A stretch of DNA of 64,000 bases from Blastococcus sp. HT6-4. GTDB lineage: Bacteria > Actinomycetota > Actinomycetes > Mycobacteriales > Geodermatophilaceae. Below, piece by piece: positions 29,185 to 37,917 of this stretch. Position 1 is the stretch's first letter; each line of letters begins with the position of its first letter. The DNA is taken from assembly GCF_039679125.1 (NCBI RefSeq), contig NZ_CP155551.1, forward strand, positions 3,782,001 through 3,846,000. Reading direction: 5' to 3'. The position numbers and the translations under genes are program-made. Under the pieces are notes generated by a model that searched no databases, was not told where the DNA came from, and worked only from the letters and a program-made list of their open reading frames with translations.

Positions 29185-29190
29185 TACGCT
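29185..29190 (+). promoter_or_regulatory. -10 element of a leaderless promoter
   Basis: TACGCT (TANNNT) ends seven bases before the GTG at 29198, and no ribosome binding site is present. This spacing is typical of leaderless actinobacterial transcripts whose first base is the start codon. Confidence 0.45.
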
Positions 29191-29197
29191 CCGGCGC

Positions 29198-29629
29198 GTG
29201 CACCCCGGCCAGGACGATCGCGAGCGCGGCTCGACGCTGCCCTTCGTGCTGGTCTGCTGGCTGGTGGCGGCCCTCATGGTGGTCGGCGGCATCGCGGCCT
29301 CCGACGCCTTCCTGGAGCAGCAGGAGGTCCAGTCGGTCTGCGACGGCGCCGCGCTCGCCGCGGCCAACCAGGCCGACGAGGCCGTCCTCTACGCACGGGG
29401 GGTCGGCACCGAGCTGCCGCTCACCCGCGCCGCCGCGCAGGCTGCGGTGGCCGACCAGCTCGCCGACGGCGGGGTGCGGCTGGACAGCTGGTCGGCCGAG
29501 ACCGACGGCGCCGAGGTGACCGTGCGGTGCACCCGCCACGTCGACATCGCGTTCGGCTGGCTGTTCCTCGGCGGGCAGCCGCTGGAGCGGACCGCCGTGT
29601 CGGGCGCGCGGGCGCCCACGCTGCCGTGA
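29198..29629 (+). CDS. TadE/TadG-like pilus-assembly membrane protein
   Basis: A 143-residue protein with the Tad N-terminal pattern: short charged head ending RERGS, then one membrane helix (TLPFVLVCWLVAALMVVGGI), then LEQQEVQSVCDGAALAAANQ, matching the QxxADAAALAAA signature of TadE/TadG-like pseudopilins in the Flp pilus and secretion pathway. It acts presumably at the membrane outer face. No other tad gene is in the window, so it is an orphan here. Start at GTG 29198 is chosen for the leaderless promoter; GTG 29159, 29162 or 29180 are alternatives. A hairpin follows. Confidence 0.75.
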   Translation: MHPGQDDRERGSTLPFVLVCWLVAALMVVGGIAASDAFLEQQEVQSVCDGAALAAANQADEAVLYARGVGTELPLTRAAAQAAVADQLADGGVRLDSWSAETDGAEVTVRCTRHVDIAFGWLFLGGQPLERTAVSGARAPTLP

Positions 29630-29643
29630 GCCGGCCGGGACGG

Positions 29644-29677
29644 CGACGGCCCCCGACCGGGTGGTCGGGGGCCGTCG
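29644..29677. terminator. Hairpin between Tad-like gene and tRNA-Tyr
   Basis: Perfect 15-base arms (29644-29658 and 29663-29677) with a GGGT loop between the convergent Tad-like gene and tRNA-Tyr; likely ends both. Confidence 0.75.
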
Positions 29678-29686
29678 TACCGGGTG

Positions 29687-29768
29687 TGGCGGGTGAAGGA
29701 TTCGAACCTTCGTAGGCTAAGCCGACGGATTTACAGTCCGCTCCCATTGGCCACTCGGGCAACCCGCC
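29687..29768 (-). tRNA. tyrT: tRNA-Tyr (GTA anticodon)
   Basis: An 82-base class II tRNA on the minus strand: acceptor GGCGGGT, anticodon loop CTGTAAA (GTA), a long variable arm after TCCGT, T-arm GAAGGTTCGAATCCTTC, discriminator A. CCA is not encoded. Confidence 0.96.
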
Positions 29769-29872
29769 GCGTTTGGTACGCGGGAGAGACTACAAGACGG
29801 GGGACCCCGCGTGTGACGGGTCCCCGGCGACGGCGCCCGGGACCGGGCCCGTCCGGGACGGAGAGGAACGAC

Positions 29873-30364
29873 ATGGCCGACGCATCCTTCGACGTCGTCA
29901 GCAAGGTCGACCGGCAGGAGGTCGACAACGCCCTCAACCAGGCGGGCAAGGAGCTCTCGCAGCGCTTCGACTTCCGCGGCACGAACGCCACCATCGCGTG
30001 GGCCGGCGAGGACGGCGTGACGCTCCAGGCCGACACCGAGGAGCGGGTGGCCGCGGCGCTGGAGGTCTTCAAGGAGAAGCTCGTCAAGCGGAGCATCTCG
30101 CTCAAGGTGCTCGACGCGGGAGAGCCGCAGGCCTCCGGCAAGAGCTACAAGATCGGCGCGAAGATCAAGCAGGGCATCGAGTCCGACACCGCGAAGAAGA
30201 TCGCGAAGATCATCCGCGACGAGGGCCCCAAGGGCGTGCAGGCGCAGATCCAGGGCGACCAGCTCCGGGTGACCGGCAAGAAGCGGGACGACCTGCAGGC
30301 GGTGCAGCAGCTGCTGCGCGGCAAGGACCTCGACGTCGCCCTCCAGTTCGACAACTACCGCTGA
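29873..30364 (+). CDS. yajQ: YajQ-family cyclic-di-GMP-binding protein
   Basis: The 163-residue product is a full-length YajQ/UPF0234 protein: [20 protein letters not shown] at the start, [12 protein letters not shown], and the C-terminal [20 protein letters not shown] ending LQFDNYR. Family members have two ferredoxin-like domains and some bind cyclic-di-GMP or nucleic acid and act as signalling co-regulators. Start is ATG 29873 after GAGAGGA. It lies 1.3 kb from the EAL gene but on the opposite strand. A weak hairpin follows. Confidence 0.93.
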   Translation: MADASFDVVSKVDRQEVDNALNQAGKELSQRFDFRGTNATIAWAGEDGVTLQADTEERVAAALEVFKEKLVKRSISLKVLDAGEPQASGKSYKIGAKIKQGIESDTAKKIAKIIRDEGPKGVQAQIQGDQLRVTGKKRDDLQAVQQLLRGKDLDVALQFDNYR

Positions 30365-30365
30365 G

Positions 30366-30409
30366 CCGCCGACCCGGCGGGCGGCGGAGCCCCGGGACGG
30401 CGTCGGCGG
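30366..30409 (+). terminator. Possible terminator after yajQ
   Basis: Eight-base arms CCGCCGAC (30366-30373) and GTCGGCGG (30402-30409) enclose further GC pairing just past the yajQ stop. Weaker than the other hairpins. Confidence 0.35.
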
Positions 30410-30482
30410 TCCGGTCGCACCGGGTCGTACTGTCGAGGGCCGACGCCCGTCCCGGGCGCCGCCCGACCCGTGGAAGGCCCCT

Positions 30483-31583
30483 GTGACCCCCCGCAGAAGC
30501 ATCGCCGCCCTGACCGGCGCGGTGGTCGTCGGCGGCTTCGCCGTCTTCGTGGCGAGCTACGTCCCGCCCAACGAGCGCAGGAGCGTCGACGAGGGGGTCG
30601 AGCTGCTCAGCGGCCCCCTCGTCGGCGCCGGCTCCAGCGCCCAGCAGGCGGCCATGCAGGGCTGGACCGCCGGCTTCACCGCCGTCCAGCCCCGGGTGAC
30701 CGTCAGCTACGACCCCATCGGCTCCGGCGGCGGCCGCGAGCAGTTCCTCGCCGGCGGCACCGACTTCGCCGGCTCCGACGCGGCGCTGGACTCCGAGGAG
30801 CTCGCGCAGGCCGAGGAGCGCTGCGGCCCCTCCGGCGTCTTCGAACTGCCGAACTACATCTCCCCCATCGCCGTCGTGTACAGCCTCGAGGGAATCGAGC
30901 AGCTCAACCTCTCCCCCGAGACCCTCGCCGGCATCTTCGACCAGCGGATCACCACCTGGAACGACCCGGCGATCGCCGCCGACAACCCCGGCACCGCGCT
31001 GCCGGACCTGCCGATCACGCCGGTCAACCGCGCCGACGACTCCGGCACCACCGAGAACTTCACCGAATACCTGGCCGCCGCGGCAGGCCCTGGGTGGCCG
31101 CACGAGCCCGACGGCACCTGGCCGGTCGCCGGCGGTGAGGCGGCCCAGGGGAACTCCGGCGTCGTGGCCGCCGTGGGTGGCGGGCAGGGCACCATCGGCT
31201 ACGCCGACCTGAGCCAGGCCGGAGACCTCGGCGTCGCGAACATCGGCGTCGGCGACGAGTTCGTCGCCCCGACGGCCGAGGCCGCCGCCGCCGTCGTCGA
31301 GAACTCCCCGCGCCTCGAGGGGCGCAGCGAGCACGACGTCGTCATCGAGCTCAACCGGGACACCACCGGGTCCGGCGAGTACCCGATCGTGCTCGTCAGC
31401 TACCACATCGGCTGCATGGAGTACGAGGACCCGGAGGTCGCCGAGCGGCTCCAGGCCTTCATGACCTACGTCGTCAGCCCCGAAGGGCAGCAGGCCGCCG
31501 CCGAGGTCGCCGGGTCCGCGCCCATCTCCGACGGCCTCCGGGAGCAGGCCCTGGACGCGATCGACGCGGTCCGGGCCACCTGA
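30483..31583 (+). CDS. pstS: PstS-like phosphate-binding protein
   Basis: A 366-residue periplasmic-type phosphate-binding protein. PstS family features are LLSGPLVGAGSSAQQAAMQG, YDPIGSGGGREQFLAGGTDF, FELPNYISPIAVVYSLEGI, and RADDSGTTENFTEYL, with the Ser/Asp/Thr/Gly residues that contact phosphate. The N-terminus has a basic head and one hydrophobic segment (residues 8-25) but no lipobox Cys, unlike most Gram-positive PstS lipoproteins. Start is GTG 30483, five bases after GGAAGG. No pstC, pstA or pstB follows; it is convergent with htpX with a gap of ten bases. Confidence 0.88.
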   Translation: MTPRRSIAALTGAVVVGGFAVFVASYVPPNERRSVDEGVELLSGPLVGAGSSAQQAAMQGWTAGFTAVQPRVTVSYDPIGSGGGREQFLAGGTDFAGSDAALDSEELAQAEERCGPSGVFELPNYISPIAVVYSLEGIEQLNLSPETLAGIFDQRITTWNDPAIAADNPGTALPDLPITPVNRADDSGTTENFTEYLAAAAGPGWPHEPDGTWPVAGGEAAQGNSGVVAAVGGGQGTIGYADLSQAGDLGVANIGVGDEFVAPTAEAAAAVVENSPRLEGRSEHDVVIELNRDTTGSGEYPIVLVSYHIGCMEYEDPEVAERLQAFMTYVVSPEGQQAAAEVAGSAPISDGLREQALDAIDAVRAT

Positions 31584-31593
31584 CCCGAGCGCG

Positions 31594-32472
31594 TCAGCCG
31601 CGGCCGGACTCCCGGGCCATCTGCTCCAGCCGGGCGATCCGCTCCGGCATCGGCGGGTGGCTGGCGAACAGCGACGCCAGGCCCTGGCCGCGGAACGGAT
31701 TGGCGATCATCAGGTGGCTCTGGGTGACCAGCCGCTCCTCCTGCGGGAGCGGCCGGGCCGCCGTCCCCCGCTCGATCACCCGCAGGGCGTCGGCCAGCGC
31801 CAGCGGGTCCTGCGACAGCTCGGCACCCGAGGCGTCGGCCTGGAACTCGCGGCTGCGGCTGACCGCCATCTGCACCATCCCGGCGGCCAGCGGGCCGAGC
31901 AGCATGAGCAGCAGCCCGCCGATCATGTTGCCGCCGCCGCGGTCCGCGTCGGACCGGCCACCGAACAGCGACGCGAACATCGCCATGTGCGCCAGGTAGG
32001 TGATCACCGTGGCCATGGCGCCGGCGACCGAGCTGATCAGGATGTCGCGGTTGTAGACGTGCGAGAGCTCGTGGGCGAGCACACCGCGCAGCTGCCGGCG
32101 GTCCAGCAGCTCCAGGATTCCCTGGGTGACGCAGACGGCGGCGTTGCGTGGGTTGCGACCGGTGGCGAAGGCGTTGGGCTGCGCCGTCGGGCTGACGTAG
32201 AGCCGCGGCATCGGCTGCCGCGCCTCGGTGGCCAGCTCGCGGACGATCGCGTAGAGCGCGGGCGCCTGGGTCTGCGTGACCGGGAAGGCCCGCATCGACC
32301 GCAGCGCCAGCTTGTCGGAGTTGAAGTACGCGTAGCCGTTGACGCCGAGCGCGATCACCAGCGCGATGAGCAGGCCACCGCGCCCGCCGATGAGCGCACC
32401 CGCCATCAGGATCAGCCCACCCATGAGGCCCAGGAGCAGGGCGGTCTTCAGTCCGTTGTTCCAGCGATGCAC
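31594..32472 (-). CDS. htpX: Membrane zinc metalloprotease HtpX
   Basis: HtpX (peptidase M48) degrades misfolded membrane proteins. The 292-residue product has two N-terminal membrane segments (residues 8-45), the zinc motif [10 protein letters not shown], two further membrane segments (about 150-205) and the third zinc ligand in [11 protein letters not shown]. The start is GTG 32472, five bases after GGAG; the open frame upstream is antisense to korA and is not part of it. It is divergent from korAB and convergent with pstS. Confidence 0.93.
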   Translation of the reverse strand: MHRWNNGLKTALLLGLMGGLILMAGALIGGRGGLLIALVIALGVNGYAYFNSDKLALRSMRAFPVTQTQAPALYAIVRELATEARQPMPRLYVSPTAQPNAFATGRNPRNAAVCVTQGILELLDRRQLRGVLAHELSHVYNRDILISSVAGAMATVITYLAHMAMFASLFGGRSDADRGGGNMIGGLLLMLLGPLAAGMVQMAVSRSREFQADASGAELSQDPLALADALRVIERGTAARPLPQEERLVTQSHLMIANPFRGQGLASLFASHPPMPERIARLEQMARESGRG

Positions 32473-32652
32473 GTCCGCTCCAACGTCGTCCTCCGGGCCC
32501 CCGTTCCCGCCGTCCCCCGGTGGAATGACGGAGCCACCGGCACGGTTGTCACCCCCGAACGCGGTGAAATCGTCGCCGCTGCAGCGTGTCCGGTTGCACA
32601 GCCCGGCCGCCGACACACGCACGTAACCTCGCCCGGTGGAGGTAGACCGCTG

Positions 32653-34623
32653 ATGACTGGCACCAACCCGACCGTCGCGCCCTCGGACTCGAACGGCGCC
32701 CTGGCCACCACGGTGTCCAGCTCGGCCCCCGGCGGGCTCGTCAAGAGCGTCGTGGAGCTCGACCGCGTCGTGATCCGGCTGGCCGGTGACTCCGGCGACG
32801 GCATGCAGCTGACCGGCAACCGCTTCACCAGCGAGACGGCGTCCTTCGGCAACGACCTGAAGACGCTGCCCAACTTCCCCGCCGAGATCCGGGCGCCGAC
32901 GGGCACCCTGCCGGGTGTCAGCTCCTTCCAGCTGCAGTTCGCCGACCACGACGTCATGACGCCGGGCGACGCCCCGGACGTCCTCGTGGCGATGAACCCG
33001 GCCGCGCTCAAGGCCAACCTCGGCGAACTCCCCGGCGGTGGCCTGCTGATCGTCGACTCCGACGAGTTCACGCCGCGCAACCTGGCCAAGGTCGGCTACG
33101 CCACCAACCCGCTCGACGACGGCTCGCTCGAGGGGTGGCAGACCGTCAGCGTGCCGCTGACGTCGATGACCCTGGACGCGCTCGCCGACTCCGGCCTGGG
33201 CAAGAAGGAGGCCGAGCGCAGCAAGAACATGTTCACGCTCGGCCTGCTCTCGTGGATGTACCACCGCCCCACCGAGGGCACGATCCGCTTCCTCGAGCGC
33301 ACCTTCCGCCGGAAGCCGGAGATCGCCGCGGCCAACATCGCCGCGTTCCGCGCCGGCTACAACTACGGCGACACCACCGAGGCCTTCGCCGTCTCCTACG
33401 AGATCAAGCCGGCCCCGATGAAGCCGGGCCGCTACCGGAACATCTCCGGCAACCAGGCGCTGGCCCTCGGGCTCGTCGCCGCCGGCCAGCGGTCGGGGCT
33501 GCCGGTGTTCCTCGGCGCCTACCCGATCACCCCGGCGTCGGACATCCTCCACGAGCTGTCCCGGCACAAGGCCTTCGGCGTGCGCACGTTCCAGGCCGAG
33601 GACGAGATCGCCGGCATCGGTGCGGCCCTCGGCGCCTCCTTCGGCGGTGCGCTGGGCATCACGACGACGTCGGGCCCCGGCGTGGCGCTCAAGGCGGAGA
33701 CGATCGGGCTGGCGGTCATGACCGAGCTGCCGCTGGTCATCGTCGACGTCCAGCGCGGTGGCCCCTCCACAGGTCTGCCGACGAAGACCGAGCAGTCGGA
33801 CCTGCTGCAGGCGATGTTCGGCCGCAACGGCGAGGCGCCGGTGCCGGTCATCGCCCCGCGCTCCCCCGGCGACTGCTTCGACGCGGCCGTCGAGGCGGCG
33901 CGGATCGCGCTGACCTACCGGACGCCGGTCATGCTGCTGTCGGACGGCTACCTCGCCAACGGCGCGGAGCCGTGGGCGATCCCGGCCACCGACTCGCTCC
34001 CCGACCTCACCGGGTCGGCCGCCTTCGCCACCGAGCCCAACGGCGAGGACGGCGAGTTCCTCCCCTACCTGCGCGACCCCGAGACCCTGGCCCGCGCCTG
34101 GGCCATCCCGGGCACCGCGGGCATGCAGCACCGCATCGGTGGGCTGGAGAAGGCCGACCGGACCGGCAACATCTCCTACGACCCGGCCAACCACGACTTC
34201 ATGACCCGCACCCGGCAGGCGAAGATCGACGGCATCGCCGCCTCGATCCCGGCCACCGACGTCGAGGACCCGGACGGCGACGCGCGCGTCGCCGTCATCG
34301 GGTGGGGCTCCACCTACGGCCCGATCGGCGCCGCCTGCCGGCGGATCCGCACCTCCGGCCGCAAGGTCGCGCAGATCCACCTGCGGCACATCAACCCGTT
34401 CCCGGCCGACCTCGGCGAGGTCCTGGCCCGGTACGACCGGGTGATCTGCCCCGAGATGAACCTCGGGCAGCTGGCGCTGCTGCTGCGCGCGAAGTACCTG
34501 GTCGACGTCCAGAGCCACACCCAGGTGCGCGGGCTGCCCTTCCGCGCCGCCGAGCTGGCCGCGGTCATCCAGGACGCCATCGACACCGGAAACCCTGCCG
34601 CTGTGAACGGAGCACTCCAGTGA
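32653..34623 (+). CDS. korA: 2-oxoacid:ferredoxin oxidoreductase, alpha (gamma-alpha fusion)
   Basis: With KorB this enzyme oxidatively decarboxylates a 2-oxoacid (probably 2-oxoglutarate) to the acyl-CoA and reduces ferredoxin. The 656-residue product is the fused form: gamma domain near residues 35-220 ([35 protein letters not shown]) and alpha domain from about 260 ([45 protein letters not shown]). Start is ATG 32653 with GGAGG upstream. korB overlaps by four bases. This pair substitutes for or supplements 2-oxoglutarate dehydrogenase in actinobacteria such as Mycobacterium. 2-oxoglutarate as substrate is inferred. Confidence 0.93.
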   Translation: MTGTNPTVAPSDSNGALATTVSSSAPGGLVKSVVELDRVVIRLAGDSGDGMQLTGNRFTSETASFGNDLKTLPNFPAEIRAPTGTLPGVSSFQLQFADHDVMTPGDAPDVLVAMNPAALKANLGELPGGGLLIVDSDEFTPRNLAKVGYATNPLDDGSLEGWQTVSVPLTSMTLDALADSGLGKKEAERSKNMFTLGLLSWMYHRPTEGTIRFLERTFRRKPEIAAANIAAFRAGYNYGDTTEAFAVSYEIKPAPMKPGRYRNISGNQALALGLVAAGQRSGLPVFLGAYPITPASDILHELSRHKAFGVRTFQAEDEIAGIGAALGASFGGALGITTTSGPGVALKAETIGLAVMTELPLVIVDVQRGGPSTGLPTKTEQSDLLQAMFGRNGEAPVPVIAPRSPGDCFDAAVEAARIALTYRTPVMLLSDGYLANGAEPWAIPATDSLPDLTGSAAFATEPNGEDGEFLPYLRDPETLARAWAIPGTAGMQHRIGGLEKADRTGNISYDPANHDFMTRTRQAKIDGIAASIPATDVEDPDGDARVAVIGWGSTYGPIGAACRRIRTSGRKVAQIHLRHINPFPADLGEVLARYDRVICPEMNLGQLALLLRAKYLVDVQSHTQVRGLPFRAAELAAVIQDAIDTGNPAAVNGALQ

Positions 34624-35711
34624 CCACCATCGACCTCGGTATGCCCGTCGAAGGCCCGATCGCGGACGCCATCACCGCCTCGGTCGCGAGCCAGGGCGAG
34701 AAGCAGACGGCGCTCAAGGCCAAGGACCTCAAGACCGACCAGGAGGTGCGCTGGTGCCCCGGGTGCGGTGACTACGTCATCCTCAACGCGGTCCAGAGCT
34801 TCCTGCCGAGCCTCGGCATCGCCCGCGAGGACATGGTGATCGTCTCGGGCATCGGCTGCTCGTCGCGCTTCCCGTACTACCTGAACACCTACGGGATGCA
34901 CTCGATCCACGGCCGCGCCCCCGCGATCGCCACCGGCCTCGCCGCTTCCCGCCCCGACCTGTCGGTGTGGGTCGTGACCGGGGACGGCGACGCGCTGTCG
35001 ATCGGCGGCAACCACCTGATCCACGCGCTGCGCCGCAACGTCAACATGACGATCCTGCTGTTCAACAACCGGATCTACGGGCTGACCAAGGGCCAGTACT
35101 CGCCCACCTCCGAGGTCGGCAAGGTCACCAAGTCCACGCCGATGGGCTCGCTGGACCACCCGTTCAACCCGGTGTCGCTGGCCCTGGGCGCCGACGCCAC
35201 CTTCGTCGGGCGTGCCATGGACTCCGACCGCAAGGGCCTCACGGAGGTGCTCCGGCAGGCCGCCGAGCACCAGGGCACCTCGCTGGTGGAGATCTACCAG
35301 AACTGCAACATCTTCAACGACGGCGCGTTCGACCTGCTCAAGGACCCGGCCACGGGCCCGATGTGGACGATCCCGCTGGAGCACGGCAAGCCGCTGGTGT
35401 TCGGCCCGGACGGTGCCTCGTGCGTGGTCCGCGACGAGTTCGGCGGGCTGCGGATCGCCGAGACCAACCAGGTCGACGCGAGCGAGATCGTGGTCCACGA
35501 CGCGACCCGCGAGGACCCGTCCTACGCGTTCGCGCTGTCCCGGCTGTCCAGCCAGGACCTCCGCTACACGCCGATGGGGGTCTTCCGGAAGGTGGCGAAG
35601 CCCAGCTACGAGGCGATGATGGCCGAACAGCTCCACGAGGCCACCCTGCAGGGCCCCGGGGATCTGGACGCCCTGCTCGCCGGCGGCGACACCTGGGAAG
35701 TGAAGGCCTGA
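34620..35711 (+). CDS. korB: 2-oxoacid:ferredoxin oxidoreductase, beta subunit
   Basis: A 363-residue TPP- and Fe-S-containing subunit. WCPGCGDY, the Cys in [10 protein letters not shown] and the Cys in IYQNCNIFN are the expected four [4Fe-4S] ligands; [20 protein letters not shown] through [14 protein letters not shown] is the TPP-binding fold with GDG...NN. Start is GTG 34620 overlapping the korA stop (GTGA), after GGAG; the open frame further upstream is a shadow of korA. It ends at a terminator shared with the convergent mocR-type gene. Confidence 0.94.
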   Translation: MTTIDLGMPVEGPIADAITASVASQGEKQTALKAKDLKTDQEVRWCPGCGDYVILNAVQSFLPSLGIAREDMVIVSGIGCSSRFPYYLNTYGMHSIHGRAPAIATGLAASRPDLSVWVVTGDGDALSIGGNHLIHALRRNVNMTILLFNNRIYGLTKGQYSPTSEVGKVTKSTPMGSLDHPFNPVSLALGADATFVGRAMDSDRKGLTEVLRQAAEHQGTSLVEIYQNCNIFNDGAFDLLKDPATGPMWTIPLEHGKPLVFGPDGASCVVRDEFGGLRIAETNQVDASEIVVHDATREDPSYAFALSRLSSQDLRYTPMGVFRKVAKPSYEAMMAEQLHEATLQGPGDLDALLAGGDTWEVKA

Positions 35712-35715
35712 CGAT

Positions 35716-37143
35716 CTAGGCCGGGACCGCGGGCCCGTCCTCCTCCGGGAGGGCGGGCCCGCGGTCGTTCCCGGGGCGTTCGCGCAGGACATCGCCCAGC
35801 ACGGCCAGCGCGCCGCGCAGCTCCTCGCGGGTCGGGGCGGCGAAGCCCAGCACCAGACCCGACCGGTGGCTGCCGGATCCGGCGAGGTGGTGCCGGCCGA
35901 GCCCGTCGAGCGCGATCCCCCGCCGCGCGGCGCGCGCGATCACCTCCGCCTCGACCACGGCATCGGCCAGCGGCACCAGCACGTGGGCACCGGCCGGATC
36001 GCCCTCGGCGGTGCACCCGGCCGCGGCCACCGCGGCACGCACCTCGTCCCGCCGGGCCACCAGCTCGCGGCGCAACCGGCGCAGGTGCCGGGCGAGATCC
36101 CCGGACTGCGCCAGCGCGGTCAGCACCCGCTGGCCGGCCCGCGCGGGGCGGGTGCCGGTGGCCACGCGACGGGCCAGCAGATCGTCCCGCAGCGGCTCGG
36201 GCGCCACCAGCCAGCCGACGCCCAGCGTCGGGCTGACGATCTTGCTCGTGGTGCCGAGGTGGACGACGACGTCGGACCCCAGGGCGCCCAGCAGCGGCAG
36301 CGGAGCGACGTCGTAGCGCAGTTCGCCGTCGTAGTCGTCCTCGAGCACCCACCAGCCCTCGGCGCGGGCCCGGGCAACCAGCGCCACCCGCCGGGCCGCC
36401 GACATGCGGCGGCCGAGCGGGTACTGGTGCGCCGGCGTGCAGTAGACGGCGGCCAGCCGCGACGGCAGCGCGTCGACGACCAGGCCGTCCGCGTCGACGG
36501 GCACCGGGACGACCTCGGCGCCTGCGTCGCGCAGCGCGCCCACGACCCGCTGGTAGCCGGGGTCCTCCACCGCGACCCGGCTGCCCGGCGCGAGGGTGCT
36601 CGCCACCTCGCCCACCGCCGCGGAGGTGCCCGCGGTGGCGAGCACGTCGTCGGGACCGGCGACCAGGCCCCGGTGGCGGAGCAGGTGCTCGCTCACCGCC
36701 GTCCGGAACCCCGGGTCGCCGGCGGCGTCGGGGCGGAGATCGGCCGGCAGGTCACCGGCCGCCCGCCAGCCGCGCCGCCAGGCGGCCCGGTCGAGCACCT
36801 CCAGGCACGGTGAGCCGGCCCGCAGGTCGACCAGCGCGGGGACCGCCGCGCCGGGCCGGGCCGGAGACACCGGAGCGACCGGGGACGTGGGCGCGGCGCC
36901 CAGCACGAAGGTCCCGACACCCCGCCGACCACCGGCCCACCCCTCGGCGAGCAGCTGGTCATAGGCGGCCGCCGTGACCGTGCGACTGACCCGCAGGGCG
37001 CCGGCGAGCTCGCGGGTGGACGGCAGCCGGTCGCCGGGCCGCAGGCTCCCCTCCGCGGCGGCGACACGCAGGGCGTCGGCGAGCTGCACCGACAGCGGAA
37101 CGCCGGCGCCGCGGTCGAGCACGAGGGGCGGGATGCCGGTCAC
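35716..37143 (-). CDS. MocR/PdxR-type regulator (GntR wHTH fused to aminotransferase fold)
   Basis: The 475-residue product has an N-terminal winged helix of the GntR family (about residues 10-78, with RPGDRLPSTRELAGALRVSR) and a fold-type I aminotransferase domain with the PLP lysine in LGTTSKIVSPTLGVGW. Such proteins sense PLP or amino compounds and often control a divergently transcribed gene. Here that gene encodes a PPOX flavoprotein, and a palindrome lies between them. Relatives include PdxR, which activates PLP synthesis; whether this one does is not known. The 3' end contains the korB terminator. Confidence 0.9.
   Translation of the reverse strand: MTGIPPLVLDRGAGVPLSVQLADALRVAAAEGSLRPGDRLPSTRELAGALRVSRTVTAAAYDQLLAEGWAGGRRGVGTFVLGAAPTSPVAPVSPARPGAAVPALVDLRAGSPCLEVLDRAAWRRGWRAAGDLPADLRPDAAGDPGFRTAVSEHLLRHRGLVAGPDDVLATAGTSAAVGEVASTLAPGSRVAVEDPGYQRVVGALRDAGAEVVPVPVDADGLVVDALPSRLAAVYCTPAHQYPLGRRMSAARRVALVARARAEGWWVLEDDYDGELRYDVAPLPLLGALGSDVVVHLGTTSKIVSPTLGVGWLVAPEPLRDDLLARRVATGTRPARAGQRVLTALAQSGDLARHLRRLRRELVARRDEVRAAVAAAGCTAEGDPAGAHVLVPLADAVVEAEVIARAARRGIALDGLGRHHLAGSGSHRSGLVLGFAAPTREELRGALAVLGDVLRERPGNDRGPALPEEDGPAVPA
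35725..35766. terminator. Hairpin terminator embedded in the mocR-type 3' end
   Basis: A 19-base stem (35725-35743 and 35748-35766, one G-U pair) with a TCCG loop starts 14 bases past the korB stop. It lies wholly inside the last codons of the convergent mocR-type gene. Confidence 0.75.
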
Positions 37144-37178
37144 GGGTCCTCCTCGGGGCAGCGGTGGCCTGCCGGAAA

Positions 37179-37207
37179 GCTAGCCGATTGGCCGTTCCGT
37201 ACGGCCA
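37179..37207. promoter_or_regulatory. Palindromic operator between mocR-type and PPOX genes
   Basis: TGGCCGT (37189-37195) and ACGGCCA (37201-37207) form a perfect inverted repeat with a 5-base spacer. On the minus strand it is followed by TAGCTT (37179-37184), a good -10 for the regulator gene. It is the likely binding site of the MocR-type protein, by position. Confidence 0.5.
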
Positions 37208-37230
37208 CCACCGCCCCGGAGGATGACGGC

Positions 37231-37917
37231 ATGGACACCGCCGCCCCGCTCTCCCCCACCGACCGCAGCACCGTGCGCCGGGGCAGCAAGCGCGCCCGTA
37301 GCGACCGCGCGGACCTCTACGCGGTGCTCGACGCGGGCCTGATCGGCCACCTCGGCGTGCAGCTCGGCGGCGCCCCGGTCGTGCTGCCCACCGGCTACGG
37401 CCGTCGCGGCGACACCCTCTACCTGCACGGCTCGACGGGAGCCGCGACGCTGCGGGCCGCCGCCGCCAGCGTGCCGGTCTGCTTCACCGTCACCCACCTG
37501 GACGGCATCGTGTACGCGCGCTCGGCGTTCCACCACTCGGTCAACTACCGGTGCGCCGTCGTGCACGGCACCGCCCGGCTGCTCGACGACCCGGCGGAGC
37601 GGCTGCTCGGCCTGGAGGTGCTGACCGAGCACCTCGCGCCCGGCTCGTGGTCGGCGACCCGGCTGCCCGACCGCAAGGAGCTCGCCGCCACCGCGGTGCT
37701 CGCGCTGGACCTGGCCGAGGCCAGCGTGAAGATCCGCACCGGGCCGCCCGGCGACGACGATCGCGACCTGCCGGCCGCCGGCACTCCCGACCCCGTCTGG
37801 GCCGGGGTGCTCCCGCTGCGCACGGTGGCCGGGGAGCCCGAGCCCTGCCCGCGGCTGCCCGCCGGCACACCCGTCCCCGGGCGGGTGCGCGACCGGGCGC
37901 TCAGCCCGTCGGCGTGA
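37231..37917 (+). CDS. Pyridoxamine 5'-phosphate oxidase-family (FMN-binding split barrel) protein
   Basis: A 228-residue flavin-binding split-barrel protein of the Nim/PPOX type: ADLYAVLDAGLIGHLGVQLG, VVLPTGYGRRGDTLYLHGST and GIVYARSAFHHSVNYRCAVV are typical. It is not a standard PdxH, and its substrate is unknown; family members reduce nitro compounds or use flavin in other ways. The start at ATG 37231 follows CCGGAGGA. It is divergent from the MocR-type regulator, which probably controls it. Its last 17 bases overlap the 3' end of the convergent sugar dehydrogenase gene. Confidence 0.82.
   Translation: MDTAAPLSPTDRSTVRRGSKRARSDRADLYAVLDAGLIGHLGVQLGGAPVVLPTGYGRRGDTLYLHGSTGAATLRAAAASVPVCFTVTHLDGIVYARSAFHHSVNYRCAVVHGTARLLDDPAERLLGLEVLTEHLAPGSWSATRLPDRKELAATAVLALDLAEASVKIRTGPPGDDDRDLPAAGTPDPVWAGVLPLRTVAGEPEPCPRLPAGTPVPGRVRDRALSPSA

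Noticed and set aside
31594-34518. A 974-codon open frame on the minus strand covering htpX and extending across korA
   Set aside because: Only the first 292 codons from GTG 32472 match a family (HtpX); the rest is antisense to the well-supported korA and is an effect of high GC content.
37301-37600. PPOX protein considered as PdxH
   Set aside because: Sequence resembles the Nim/split-barrel group and lacks the PdxH C-terminal signature; kept as family-level call.
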